From positions 1 to 64,000 of the forward strand of contig JBMNRC010000003.1 in assembly GCA_050944455.1 (NCBI GenBank): DNA of 64,000 bases. The letters run 5' to 3'. Made by a program: the position numbers and the translations under genes. The notes beneath the pieces were generated by a model. That model ran no database searches. It was not told where the DNA came from and saw nothing but the letters and a program-made list of their open reading frames with translations. Positions 7,747 through 16,709 of the stretch are shown one piece after another (positions within the stretch are counted from its first letter, which is position 1; every line of letters begins with the position of its first letter). This stretch comes from Anthropogastromicrobium sp050944455. Its GTDB lineage: Bacteria; Bacillota; Clostridia; Lachnospirales; Lachnospiraceae.

Positions 7747-9219
7747 ATGAGAGAATACATTGGCGTAGACCTTGGGACGTCCGCCGTAAAACTTGTGCTG
7801 ATGCGCGAAGACGGCGCTGTGCTGAAAACCGTATCGAGGGAATATCCCCTGTCATTCCCGCACCCGGGATGGTCGGAGCAGAATCCTTCCGACTGGCTCG
7901 CTGCGGCTTCGGATGGGATCCGTGAGCTGACGGCTTCGTCGGAGGACGCCTCCGCGATCCGCGGTCTCAGCTTCGGCGGCCAGATGCACGGCCTGGTCAT
8001 CCTCGACGAGAACGACGAGGTGATCCGACCGGCAATCCTCTGGAACGACGGGCGCACGGGCGAGGAGACCGACTATCTGAATCATACGGTCGGCGAGGAG
8101 AAGATCGCGGCATATACCAACAATATCGCGTTTGCGGGGTTCACCGCACCGAAGATTCTCTGGCTCAGGAAACACGAGCCGGAAAATTTCGCGCGGATCC
8201 GGAAAATCATGCTGCCGAAGGATTACCTTGCCTATAAACTGACGGGACAGTTTGTGACGGACGTTTCCGACGCCTCCGGGACGCTGCTCCTGGATGTGAA
8301 GAACCGCGTGTGGTCGGAGGAGATGTGCCGGATCTGCGGCGTATCCGCGGAGCAGCTGCCGGCGCTGCATGAAAGCTACGACCGGGTCGGCGAGATCCTG
8401 CCTGAGCAGGCACGGGCGCTGGGACTTCCCGAGCATGTGATCGTGGCGGCAGGCGCCGGAGACAACGCCGCGGCAGCCGTCGGGACAGGAACCGTAGGAG
8501 AAGGGCGGTGCAACATCTCCCTTGGGACGTCAGGAACCGTATTTATCTCCTCAGAGACATTCCGCCCGGTGTCCAACCACGCGGTTCACTTTTTCGATCA
8601 CGCGGACGGAAGCTACCACCTGATGGGCTGCATGCTGAGCGCCGCGTCCTGCAACAAATGGTGGATGGATGAGATCATCGGGACAAAGGATTACGCGGCG
8701 GAGCAGGCAAAGATCGGCCGGCTCGGCGAAAATCACGTATTCTTCCTCCCGTACCTCATGGGTGAGCGCTCCCCGCACAATAACCCGAAAGCCAGAGGAG
8801 CCTTTGTCGGAATGACCATGGACACCTCGAGAGCGGAGATGACCCAGGCCGTGTTGGAAGGCGTCATTTTCGGCCTGAGAGATTCCATTGAGATCGCGAG
8901 AAAACTGGGCATCCAGGTCACCAGCACCAGAATCTGCGGCGGCGGCGCGAAAAGCCCGCTGTGGAGACAGATGACGGCAGATATCATCGGGATTCCGGTC
9001 GAAGTGCTCACCACGGAAGAGGGCCCGGGCCTCGGCGGGGCAATGCTGGCTGCGGTTGCGGACGGCGTGTACGGGAGCGTGGAGGAAGCCGCGCAGAAGA
9101 TTGTGCGCGTGAAGGAAACCGTTTACCCGGACGCCGGAATCACCGCGAAATACGAACAGAAATACAGAGTGTTCGACCAGATTTATCCGGCCTTGAAACC
9201 CGTTTACGATCTGCTCTGA
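7747..9219 (+). CDS. xylB: Xylulokinase
   Basis: Phosphorylates D-xylulose to xylulose 5-phosphate with ATP, feeding the pentose phosphate pathway. The 490-residue product is full length for the FGGY kinase family: the N-terminal DLGTSAVKLVL phosphate loop, GGQMHGLVILD, ILWNDGRT, GAGDNAAAAVG with D239 as probable catalytic base, and GGGAKSPLWRQM in the C-terminal ATP-binding lobe. GGQMHGL and WNDGRT point to xylulose rather than glycerol or gluconate. No xylA or xylose regulator is nearby. It starts 126 bases after greA and ends 66 bases before the LCP gene, with no clear terminator between. Confidence 0.9.
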   Translation: MREYIGVDLGTSAVKLVLMREDGAVLKTVSREYPLSFPHPGWSEQNPSDWLAAASDGIRELTASSEDASAIRGLSFGGQMHGLVILDENDEVIRPAILWNDGRTGEETDYLNHTVGEEKIAAYTNNIAFAGFTAPKILWLRKHEPENFARIRKIMLPKDYLAYKLTGQFVTDVSDASGTLLLDVKNRVWSEEMCRICGVSAEQLPALHESYDRVGEILPEQARALGLPEHVIVAAGAGDNAAAAVGTGTVGEGRCNISLGTSGTVFISSETFRPVSNHAVHFFDHADGSYHLMGCMLSAASCNKWWMDEIIGTKDYAAEQAKIGRLGENHVFFLPYLMGERSPHNNPKARGAFVGMTMDTSRAEMTQAVLEGVIFGLRDSIEIARKLGIQVTSTRICGGGAKSPLWRQMTADIIGIPVEVLTTEEGPGLGGAMLAAVADGVYGSVEEAAQKIVRVKETVYPDAGITAKYEQKYRVFDQIYPALKPVYDLL

Positions 9220-9285
9220 ACGGGAGCTGCGGCGGGATCCTGTCCCGGGCGGCCCACAAAAAGAGGAACAGCAGGTTGAGAGTTT

Positions 9286-11343
9286 ATGGCAGAACTGAGT
9301 GATGAGGAAAAGAAAATCCTGAAGCAGGCGGATGAGATCAGGGACCGGCAGATGGCGGAAAAGCTGGAGGCCGGGGAAATCACGCTGGAAGAAGCGGAGA
9401 GGATGTCTCGTCTGGAGAGGGCAGAGAACGCCGCAGTTTCAGGAAAACCTGACGGCCGGAACGGCAGCTCCGCCCGCTCCGGGACCAGGAGGAGAATGAC
9501 GCCCGCGGAGGAGAGACGCCGCAGAAGAAACGCGGAGACAGGAGACAGACCGAATGCCCGGAATTCGGCGGGACCTCAGGCGGTCAGATCCCGGCAGCTC
9601 CGCCAGCATGGCTCTGCGGCGGACCGCAGGGACGAAGAGGATGATCCGTCGGCCTGGAGACGCCCGGCTGCTGACAAAACGCTTCCGGAAATTCAGGTGC
9701 CCGGACAGGACAGAGAAACCGGAAAAGAAGGCGCACAGGAGGAGGCGTCTGCCGCCGGCCCCGCATCAGCGGCACAGGATGCTTCTTTTCAGGCCGCAGA
9801 TTCCGGGCTGTCTGCCGCAGCGGCGTCGGCATCGGCCGCCGGCGGCGTTCCCGGCAGGGAAAGCGAATCCGAAAATGTAAAAAGTTCCGCCCCGGAAAAC
9901 GGTCCTGAAGGCCGGGATCCCGCGGGAGCGGCGGATGTCCGGCCGGAAGATAATTCCGTGGCTTCCGCTGCGGCAGGTGCCGCTCGGAAGAGTGCGCAGC
10001 CCAATCCGGGAGAAGGAGCCGGCAGAAGGCCGGAAGGCAGGCCACACGGAGCCGGCGCGGACGAAGCTCCGGACAGGGAAAACCGGTTTGACGGCTACCG
10101 GCTCACCAGGAGAGAGCGCAAAGATCTCGAAAAATATGAGAAGGAACGCCGGAAAAGGCTCCGCAGAGAAGAGGAGGCCTATCGCAGGGCAGAGAAGAAG
10201 AGAAGCCGGAGACAGGCGGAGAACAGTCCGGGATATCCGGAGAGACAGCCGGGCCGTGGAGAACAGCGCAGGGCGGATCCGGAACGATACAGGGCAGCAG
10301 CGCCAGTCCCGGCAGCAGCCGGGAGGGAGATCCGCAGGCCGGAGCCGGGTATCGCGGAGGACAGCCGCGGCACAAAACACCGGAAGGACAAAAAGAAGTC
10401 CTTCGGGAGAAAACTCAGAAACATCCTGCTGGCGATCATCCTCGTCTTTGTCCTCCTGCTCTGCGCGGTCCTGATCTATATGCGCGTGGCCGTGACCGCT
10501 ACCAACTATTCGGCCTATGATCCGGCTGAGACCCGGAGCGAGGGAGTGTACAGCGAAGCAGGCGTCACCAATGTCCTCCTGATCGGGACGGACAGCAGGA
10601 CGTCTGACGACGCTTCCCGTTCTGACGCGATGATCCTTCTGTCGATCAATAATAAAAAGAATAAAGTTGTGATGACGTCGATCCTGCGCGACAGCTATGT
10701 CAGCATACCGGGGTACGGCCAGAACCGGCTCAACCACGCCTACCAGATGGGAGGAGCACCGCTTCTGATCACCACCATCGAGAACAATTTCGGCGTCGCC
10801 GTCGATTATTATGTGACTGTCGATTTCTACAGTTTCATCGACGTCGTTGACGCCTTTGGGGGAGTTTACCTCACGATCACGGATGAGGAACTGCCTTATG
10901 TAAATGGATACGTCAGCGAGCTGAACCACATTGAGGGCCTTCCGGAGGGAACCAGTTTTCTGGATCAGTCCGGCTATCAGCTGTGCGACGGACGCCAGGC
11001 ACTGGGGTATTCCCGCATCCGCTATATCGGAACTGATTTTGCCCGCACCGAGCGCCAGAGAACGGTTCTGAAAGCGCTGCTGGAAAGGGTGAAGCAGTGT
11101 CCGTGGAAGATTTTCGAGGCGATGAACCGCGTGTTCCCCGACCTGACAACCAATATCGGGGACAACCGCATGGAACTTCTGTTCCTGCAGTTCATTCCGC
11201 CCGCGCTGGCCGGCCGGATCTCCCAGTTCAGGGTCCCCGCGGACGGGTGCTGGAGCAACGCTTACACCGAAAGCGGCCAGGAAGTTCTTGAAATTGATTT
11301 TGAGCAGAATAACGCCCTGCTCAAAAGCGCGATCTACGACTGA
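9286..11343 (+). CDS. LytR-CpsA-Psr (LCP) family protein with a very long N-terminal extension
   Basis: LCP proteins transfer undecaprenyl-linked wall polymers (teichoic acids, capsule) to peptidoglycan outside the membrane. One transmembrane helix lies at about residues 379-399. The LCP domain follows from about 425 to 640: VLLIGTDSR, SRSDAMILLSIN, LRDSYVSIPGYG, RLNHAYQMGG, and the Arg-rich GYSRIRYIGTDFARTERQR, which binds the lipid pyrophosphate in studied homologues. The roughly 375 residues before the helix are predicted cytoplasmic, rich in Arg, Glu, Ala and Pro, and look disordered; LCP proteins usually have only a few dozen residues there. Total 685 residues against the usual 300-450. 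No strong Shine-Dalgarno is visible before ATG 9286. glmM follows after 30 bases. Confidence 0.88.
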   Translation: MAELSDEEKKILKQADEIRDRQMAEKLEAGEITLEEAERMSRLERAENAAVSGKPDGRNGSSARSGTRRRMTPAEERRRRRNAETGDRPNARNSAGPQAVRSRQLRQHGSAADRRDEEDDPSAWRRPAADKTLPEIQVPGQDRETGKEGAQEEASAAGPASAAQDASFQAADSGLSAAAASASAAGGVPGRESESENVKSSAPENGPEGRDPAGAADVRPEDNSVASAAAGAARKSAQPNPGEGAGRRPEGRPHGAGADEAPDRENRFDGYRLTRRERKDLEKYEKERRKRLRREEEAYRRAEKKRSRRQAENSPGYPERQPGRGEQRRADPERYRAAAPVPAAAGREIRRPEPGIAEDSRGTKHRKDKKKSFGRKLRNILLAIILVFVLLLCAVLIYMRVAVTATNYSAYDPAETRSEGVYSEAGVTNVLLIGTDSRTSDDASRSDAMILLSINNKKNKVVMTSILRDSYVSIPGYGQNRLNHAYQMGGAPLLITTIENNFGVAVDYYVTVDFYSFIDVVDAFGGVYLTITDEELPYVNGYVSELNHIEGLPEGTSFLDQSGYQLCDGRQALGYSRIRYIGTDFARTERQRTVLKALLERVKQCPWKIFEAMNRVFPDLTTNIGDNRMELLFLQFIPPALAGRISQFRVPADGCWSNAYTESGQEVLEIDFEQNNALLKSAIYD

Positions 11344-11373
11344 GATGAAATCCAATAACAAGGAGACAATTCT

Positions 11374-12717
11374 ATGGGACGATATTTTGGAACAGACGGC
11401 TTCAGAGGAGAAGCCAATGTAGGCCTCACGGCAGAGCATGCCTGGAAAGTAGGTAAATTTCTCGGCTGGTTCTACGGCCAGAAGCACAAGGCGAAAATCG
11501 TCATCGGCAAAGATACCCGCCGCAGCAGCTATATGTTCGAGTACGCGCTGGTCGCCGGGCTGACCGCGTCCGGCGCGGACGCGTACCTGCTTCACGTCAC
11601 GACGACGCCCAGCATTTCCTATGTCGCCAGAACAGACGGCTTTGACTGCGGCATTATGATCTCAGCGAGCCATAACCCGTTCTATGACAACGGCATCAAG
11701 CTGATCAGCGGCACGGGCGAGAAGATGCCGGAGGAAGTCATTGCCAAAGTCGAGGATTACCTGGACGGCATCACGCCGGAGGTGCCCTACGCCACCCGCG
11801 ACAATATCGGCCGGACCGTGGACTACGTCGCCGGCCGCAACCGCTATGTCGGATATCTGATTTCACTGGCGGTCCATTCTTTCCGCGGGCTCCGGATCGG
11901 ACTCGACTGCGCCAACGGAAGCAGCTGGATGATTGCCAGAAATGTTTTTGAAGCGCTCGGAGCGAGAGTCTATGTGATCAATAATGAGCCGAACGGACTG
12001 AATATCAACCTGAACTGCGGTTCCACGCACATTGAGGGACTCCGGAGATTTGTGATGGAAAATCACCTCGATATCGGATTCGCGTTCGATGGAGACGCCG
12101 ACCGGTGTATCTGCGTGGATGAGCTCGGCCAGGTTGTCAACGGCGACAAGATCATGTACATGTGCGCCAAATATATGAAATCGAGAGGAGAACTGGACAA
12201 CAATACGGTCGCGACCACAGTAATGTCCAATTTCGGCCTGTACAAGGCTCTCGATGCGGCCGGCATCGGCTATGTCAAAACCAAAGTCGGCGACAAATAC
12301 GTATACGAGGCCATGCAGGCCAACAATTACAAGATCGGCGGCGAGCAGTCCGGCCATATCATTTTCAGCAAGTATGAGGCGACCGGCGATGGCATCGTCA
12401 CAGCGCTGAAGGTTATGCAGACCATGCTGGACTCCAAGCGCACCGTGTCCGAGCTGACCGCTCCCTGCCGGATGTATCCGCAGGTTCTGGAAAATGTGCG
12501 CGTAAGCGACAAGGAAGCCGTCCTGGCGGATCCGAGAGTGAAAGAAGCGGTACAGAAGGTAACGGACGCTCTCGGGGACACCGGCCGCATTCTTGTCCGC
12601 GCGAGCGGAACCGAGCCTGTCGTCCGCGTGATGGTGGAAGCGGATACGGAAGATATCTGCCGGAAATATGTCGATGATGTCTGCGCAGTCATCCATGACT
12701 GCGGATACGGCATCTGA
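11374..12717 (+). CDS. glmM: Phosphoglucosamine mutase
   Basis: Interconverts glucosamine 6-phosphate and glucosamine 1-phosphate for UDP-GlcNAc and peptidoglycan synthesis. The 447-residue product has all four phosphohexomutase signatures: FGTDGFRG at the N-terminus, ISASHNPFYDNGIK with S98 as the phosphorylated serine, the metal loop DGDADR (about 239-244) and the phosphate-binding RASGTEPVVRVMVE (from about 409). The GTDGFRG start and length fit GlmM better than phosphoglucomutase or phosphomannomutase. AAGGAGA precedes ATG 11374. It is probably co-transcribed with the LCP gene 30 bases upstream, joining precursor supply with wall polymer ligation. Confidence 0.9.
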   Translation: MGRYFGTDGFRGEANVGLTAEHAWKVGKFLGWFYGQKHKAKIVIGKDTRRSSYMFEYALVAGLTASGADAYLLHVTTTPSISYVARTDGFDCGIMISASHNPFYDNGIKLISGTGEKMPEEVIAKVEDYLDGITPEVPYATRDNIGRTVDYVAGRNRYVGYLISLAVHSFRGLRIGLDCANGSSWMIARNVFEALGARVYVINNEPNGLNINLNCGSTHIEGLRRFVMENHLDIGFAFDGDADRCICVDELGQVVNGDKIMYMCAKYMKSRGELDNNTVATTVMSNFGLYKALDAAGIGYVKTKVGDKYVYEAMQANNYKIGGEQSGHIIFSKYEATGDGIVTALKVMQTMLDSKRTVSELTAPCRMYPQVLENVRVSDKEAVLADPRVKEAVQKVTDALGDTGRILVRASGTEPVVRVMVEADTEDICRKYVDDVCAVIHDCGYGI

Positions 12718-12725
12718 CGCGCTCC

Positions 12726-12804
12726 GGTGCGCAGAGCTGACCGCGTGACAAAGCTGACTTCCGGGTTGACAGATAGGGCGCGCCCTGGTGCGCAGAGCTG
12801 ACCG
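12726..12804 (+). repeat. Pair of 18-bp direct repeats after glmM
   Basis: GGTGCGCAGAGCTGACCG occurs at 12726-12743 and again at 12787-12804, 61 bases apart start to start. The bases just before each copy are also similar, giving an imperfect unit of about 27 bases. No other copy was noticed in the window. A TTGACA at 12766-12771 lies between the copies but has no convincing -10. Confidence 0.8.
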
Positions 12805-12842
12805 TCGGTACAGAGGCGGCGTATCTTCAGATTTATCGGAAG

Positions 12843-12857
12843 ATAACCGGTTATACA
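12843..12857 (+). promoter_or_regulatory. Palindrome overlapping a possible -10, upstream of the small Cys-rich gene
   Basis: ATAACCGGTTAT (12843-12854) is a perfect 12-base palindrome. It overlaps TATACA (12852-12857), which could be a -10 hexamer, but the -35 position (CAGATT, 12829-12834) is poor. It may be an operator or chance. Confidence 0.25.
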
Positions 12858-12975
12858 GCTGGACAGCGGGAAAACGTTTTGCATCAGATCGACCCTGAGA
12901 AACAGGGCTGATCCGAAAAGATCTCCGCGCTGCGGGGATAAAATGCCGCCGGGGGAACCCGGGGAGAGGATTCGC

Positions 12976-13158
12976 ATGCAGGGAACAAACTGCGAGGACT
13001 GTGAATACTGCGACTATGATGAGGAGTTCGACAGCTATACCTGTGAATTCCTGGAGGACGAGGACGACGCGGCCAGGGCTGCTTATTGCGGAGCCCGCTA
13101 TGTCTGTCCCCATTTCTCCTATCGAAATGAGTACAGAGTCGTCAAAAAGCAGAATTGA
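12976..13158 (+). CDS. Small six-cysteine acidic protein (DUF6472-like)
   Basis: A 60-residue protein with Cys at 6, 9, 12, 23, 38 and 44, a CxxCxxC start and an acidic middle (EDEDD). It resembles the short Lachnospiraceae proteins called DUF6472, which share a Cys-x2-Cys start, a YDEEFD-like segment, a CP(H/Y)(F/Y) segment and a basic C-terminus; that assignment is from memory. The cysteines suggest metal binding, not established. ATG 12976 follows GAGAGGA closely; an in-frame ATG at 12943 has no such site and adds no family-like sequence. The gene stands alone between glmM and the convergent YfhO gene. Function unknown. Confidence 0.7.
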   Translation: MQGTNCEDCEYCDYDEEFDSYTCEFLEDEDDAARAAYCGARYVCPHFSYRNEYRVVKKQN

Positions 13159-13180
13159 CTGACTGTGTACGGACAATAAA

Positions 13181-13256
13181 AATCCCGCCTGTGAAGTGAG
13201 CCTGTCCGGCTGGTTTGATCCAGTTTCCGGGCTCTCCCTCACAGGCGGGATTTTTT
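13181..13256 (+). terminator. Bidirectional terminator between convergent genes
   Basis: AATCCCGCCTGTGA (13181-13194) pairs perfectly with TCACAGGCGGGATT (13239-13252). The 44-base interior also pairs in part (GAGCC 13198-13202 with GGCTC 13229-13233; CTGG with CCAG). A T-run follows on the + strand and an A-run precedes it, so it can stop transcripts of both the small Cys-rich gene and the - strand YfhO gene. Between it and the YfhO stop codon (13257-13435) I see nothing else. Confidence 0.9.
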
Positions 13257-13435
13257 GTCTGTTCATCCGTATCCGGATGTTACCAGGGCTGTTCCATCAT
13301 TCTTTTCTCCGATATTCGGGTTATCTTTCCCGGTTCAGGCTTCCTTACCTTAGCCGGGATTGACTGCTGTACCAGAAATTTCTGCCGCGGCATCCGCATC
13401 AGGGATTTTCCATCGGTTCAGAGATCCCCGGCGCA

Positions 13436-16400
13436 TCAGAAATTCCTGCCGGGTTCAGGATCTTCCCCGGGATCGGAGTCATCACCGGTTTCAGGTTCTT
13501 CCTCGTATTCGGAATGTTCATCATCATATTCCGGATCTTCCTCATATTCCGGCTCTTCATCGATATCAGATTCTGGATTCTCCCCGGATTCCGGGTCGTC
13601 TTCCTCATCATATACTGAATCTCTTCCGGATTCCGGATCTTCCCCGTAATCCGGATCTTCATCGGAAACGTAATCGTCATCGGATTCCGTTTCCCCGGGA
13701 CTTTCTTCCTCTGTGAGAGGTTCCGCGGCAGCGTCCCCCGGCCCGGATCCGCCGGGCGATGTTCCGCCGTAGGAGGCCAGTTCGTCGACCGCTTCGCTCT
13801 CCGCGTCATCACCCGATATGACAGCGGCTTTTCTGTGTGTTCCGGGGCCTCCGTTCTCCCGGAGCGTTTTTCTGAGGAATTCGATCAGGATGAGCAGCGC
13901 GATGCAGATCAGGGAGAGCAGTGCGCCGTCCCGGAAACCATTCGGTGTGTATTTGAGCGTCACGGTATGAGTGCCTTCCGGAACAGCGATGGAGAGGAAC
14001 GTGTCTTTCCACGCTGAGACCGCGACGGGTTTGCCGTCGATTTCCGCCGTCCACCCGCTGTCATAGGGGATGGACAGAAACAGGGTTTTTGCGGAGGATG
14101 TCTCGATGGTTCCCTCCAGGCTGGTGGAAGACCATGCGGTGATCTGCAGCGGCTCCTCGCTCAGAGCGTCGTACATTTCCGCCAGGACATCCTCGTCCAT
14201 CACGTACGCGTTGAGCGTTACGTTGGAGGCTGTGTCGTCAGTGCTGGTCACCGTGATGATGGTCCCGGCGTCCAGCGACGAATCGGAGGTGATGAAGTAG
14301 CTCCGGTTGAGGTTGTCCCACGTTTTCGAAACGCCGTTGTAGGTTACGGAAACTTTGTTCGAGCCGGCTTTGTTCGAGTAGATGTAGACATATCCCGGAT
14401 CGCTTGTGACGATCGAGACGGACGGGGAAACGTTGTTGCTGACGTTCGTCTGCTCGATGAACAGATCTTTTCCGGTCAGCTCCTGGGAAAGGCTGTTCCA
14501 GTTGACGGCCGGATTGACGTCAGCGGTGCTCCACTCGGTTTCCAGCGAGGTGTCCATCGCGAAGCCGATCGGAAGCGCGTAGGTATTCCGGTAAACATAG
14601 ACGCCGTCTTTGGAGTCGAACAGAGTCCTGAGACTCTCGTCGTCGTTCAGGGCGGACATCGAGATTGAATATTTGACGCCGAGAAGCATCAGGGCAGGCC
14701 AGGACTGTCCGGTGCTGCCGTAGGCGTTGGTGGAGGATTCCATCCCGATGCACTTGTAAAAAGCAGTCAGCTTGGCGTTCGCCATCGAGGAAAAGATGGA
14801 GATGGAGTGGTAATTGAACCACGCTCCGTCGTTCTTGGTCCGGTTGGATACCCTCTCCTCGCGGACAAGATCTCCTCCTTCCGCCTCGTTGACCTCACTG
14901 ATCAGGCTGCGGACCGTCTCATCATCCTTCACATAGACGCTGCGGCTTACGGTGGTCACAGAGGTATCCAGCATGTTGATGGTGGATTCCAGGAAAACCG
15001 AGGCGACGGCAGCGCAGATCAGGATCTTTTTCCAGTATTTTTTCGCGGCCATCCAGGCCCTGGTAAGTATCCCGTAGATCAGGACGAAGAGAATGCTGAG
15101 GTAGAAGCTGTACCAGACATAATACTGGTCGTTATTCGCGTTGAGTTCCGTGTAGGTGTACTGCGAGTTCACCTGTTCTTCCACAGCGATGAAGATCAGG
15201 GCGAAAGCCACGGCGAGAGTCAGGTCTTTCCCGGAACGGTTTTTCACGTCCCGGAAGGCTTTGTAAGACATGGCGATAATCAGGAAAATGTACGCGAAAG
15301 ACTGACGGCACGGGAGAGAGTTCGGATAATGGAATCCGTGCCAGATAAAGTTGAGTTTGTTCAGGCTGAAGCTCAGCAGATAGAAGATAATCAGGAAGGC
15401 GCAGGCCGCCTTCTCGCGGAATGGAATTCTGCGGCTGGTCGCGAACAGCGGAATAAATATGAGCACACCGACGCCGCAGTAAATATTCGGCCAGTGGTCA
15501 AGGCCGATTTCCACGGCGGTATTCATGAGATGACGCCCCAGCATCTCCAGAATGCTGAAATAGGAGGTGAAGGACTGCGGGAAAGTGATGTTGCCGGACG
15601 CGGTCGTGGAAAGCGCCGCGACTTCGGGCATCAGCATGATTCCCGCGATGCCGCCGGCAAGCAGCGAATACAGGAAGAAAAACAGAACCTTCCTAATATA
15701 GTGATTGTCCTCAGGTTCCAGAATGACCATCATCGCTGCGAAGAACAGGACGACGCTCAGGCAGACCATGATGGAAATGTAATAGTTGGAGTAGATGCAC
15801 AGGGCAAGGGTGATGCAGTAGAGCAGGCCCTTATTGTGAAGAATGAGGTCCTCCAGCCCGCAGATAATCAGCGGGAACAGAAAGATGCAGTCCAGCCACA
15901 TAATGTTCCAGCTGTAAGCGGCCATATATCCGGAGAGCCCGTAGAATATCCCGAAAAGCGCAGAGGACAGGCGGGGCGACGGATTTCTCCGGTCAAGATA
16001 GAAAGTCATCGTTGCGCTGGACAGAGACATGCGCAGCACGATGCCGTAGGTGATAAACTCGATCACACCCGAGCGCGGCCAAAGAATCAGAAGCCAGTTG
16101 ATGGGGCTGGACAGATAGTAAGCGTACAGGGACAGGAAGTTGGTTCCCAGCCCGATATTCCAGGTGAAGAAAAGGCTTTCCCCGTTCGCAAGCTTGCGCT
16201 TGTATTCCTGAAAGAACGGCGCGTACTGGTGATACAGGTCGGTCCGCAGGAAACTGCGGTCTCCGAACGGATAGATCCCGTCGATCATGAAAATAACCAG
16301 CATCGCGGCGAATGTGATCGCGAACGCGATCAGGCATGGCGCGATTCTGCGTTTGAGGAAAGGAATCTTTTTCTTTTCTTTTACAGCCTTCTGGGTTCCG

Positions 16401-16444
16401 CGTCTGAACGGATGCACTGCTGCCACTGAAAAATGTACGCTCAT
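13436..16444 (-). CDS. YfhO-family polytopic membrane protein with an acidic repetitive tail
   Basis: YfhO proteins are GT-C-fold membrane proteins; Bacillus YfhO is linked to sugar decoration of lipoteichoic acid, so a role in glycosylating a surface polymer is inferred. The 1002-residue product has a basic N-terminus, a first helix near residues 35-55, the segment DLYHQYAPFFQEYKRKL in the first outer loop, about 12 further helices, a large outer domain and a last helix (about 845-870). The final ~130 residues are cytoplasmic or exposed, almost all Asp, Glu, Pro, Ser, Gly and Tyr, in short repeats such as EDPES and EDPEY. On the - strand AAGGAG lies eight bases before the ATG at 16444. It converges with the small Cys-rich gene and diverges from the amidase gene. 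Confidence 0.85.
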   Translation of the reverse strand: MSVHFSVAAVHPFRRGTQKAVKEKKKIPFLKRRIAPCLIAFAITFAAMLVIFMIDGIYPFGDRSFLRTDLYHQYAPFFQEYKRKLANGESLFFTWNIGLGTNFLSLYAYYLSSPINWLLILWPRSGVIEFITYGIVLRMSLSSATMTFYLDRRNPSPRLSSALFGIFYGLSGYMAAYSWNIMWLDCIFLFPLIICGLEDLILHNKGLLYCITLALCIYSNYYISIMVCLSVVLFFAAMMVILEPEDNHYIRKVLFFFLYSLLAGGIAGIMLMPEVAALSTTASGNITFPQSFTSYFSILEMLGRHLMNTAVEIGLDHWPNIYCGVGVLIFIPLFATSRRIPFREKAACAFLIIFYLLSFSLNKLNFIWHGFHYPNSLPCRQSFAYIFLIIAMSYKAFRDVKNRSGKDLTLAVAFALIFIAVEEQVNSQYTYTELNANNDQYYVWYSFYLSILFVLIYGILTRAWMAAKKYWKKILICAAVASVFLESTINMLDTSVTTVSRSVYVKDDETVRSLISEVNEAEGGDLVREERVSNRTKNDGAWFNYHSISIFSSMANAKLTAFYKCIGMESSTNAYGSTGQSWPALMLLGVKYSISMSALNDDESLRTLFDSKDGVYVYRNTYALPIGFAMDTSLETEWSTADVNPAVNWNSLSQELTGKDLFIEQTNVSNNVSPSVSIVTSDPGYVYIYSNKAGSNKVSVTYNGVSKTWDNLNRSYFITSDSSLDAGTIITVTSTDDTASNVTLNAYVMDEDVLAEMYDALSEEPLQITAWSSTSLEGTIETSSAKTLFLSIPYDSGWTAEIDGKPVAVSAWKDTFLSIAVPEGTHTVTLKYTPNGFRDGALLSLICIALLILIEFLRKTLRENGGPGTHRKAAVISGDDAESEAVDELASYGGTSPGGSGPGDAAAEPLTEEESPGETESDDDYVSDEDPDYGEDPESGRDSVYDEEDDPESGENPESDIDEEPEYEEDPEYDDEHSEYEEEPETGDDSDPGEDPEPGRNF

Positions 16445-16544
16445 AAATACTCCTTCAGGGATGGTTGAGTAAGACGACAGCGTCCGCGGAAAACTGGCGG
16501 ACTTGCCGTGACCGGCCGCGGGCTGTGCGAATCAGCGGCCTGGA

Positions 16545-16700
16545 TATCTTTACAACAAATCAAATCTAATTTATAATAAAAAAATGTGTTCAGCGGTGCA
16601 GCGGCAGACAGATCAGCCGGAACCCGCGCCGGATGTGGAACACGCATACCGTGTATTATAAAACAGCGGTGAGATAAAAGCAATTCATGTTAATAATCTG
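16545..16700. promoter_or_regulatory. AT-rich divergent intergenic region
   Basis: Between the divergent YfhO gene and the amidase gene (16445-16709) the sequence turns AT-rich at 16545-16585 (ending TTATAATAAAAAAATG) and again at 16652-16700 (TATTATAAAA, TTAATAATC). Both promoters are probably here; no pair of boxes was clear enough to fix. Confidence 0.4.
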
Positions 16701-16709
16701 GAGGTGCGG

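Noticed and set aside
12766..12771. TTGACA between the two 18-bp repeats
   Set aside because: At 16-18 bases downstream there is no A/T-rich -10 hexamer; not supported as a promoter.
14807..16429. 540-codon + strand frame opposite the YfhO gene
   Set aside because: Shadow of the - strand membrane protein gene; composition is polar and Gln/His/Asp-rich without motifs.
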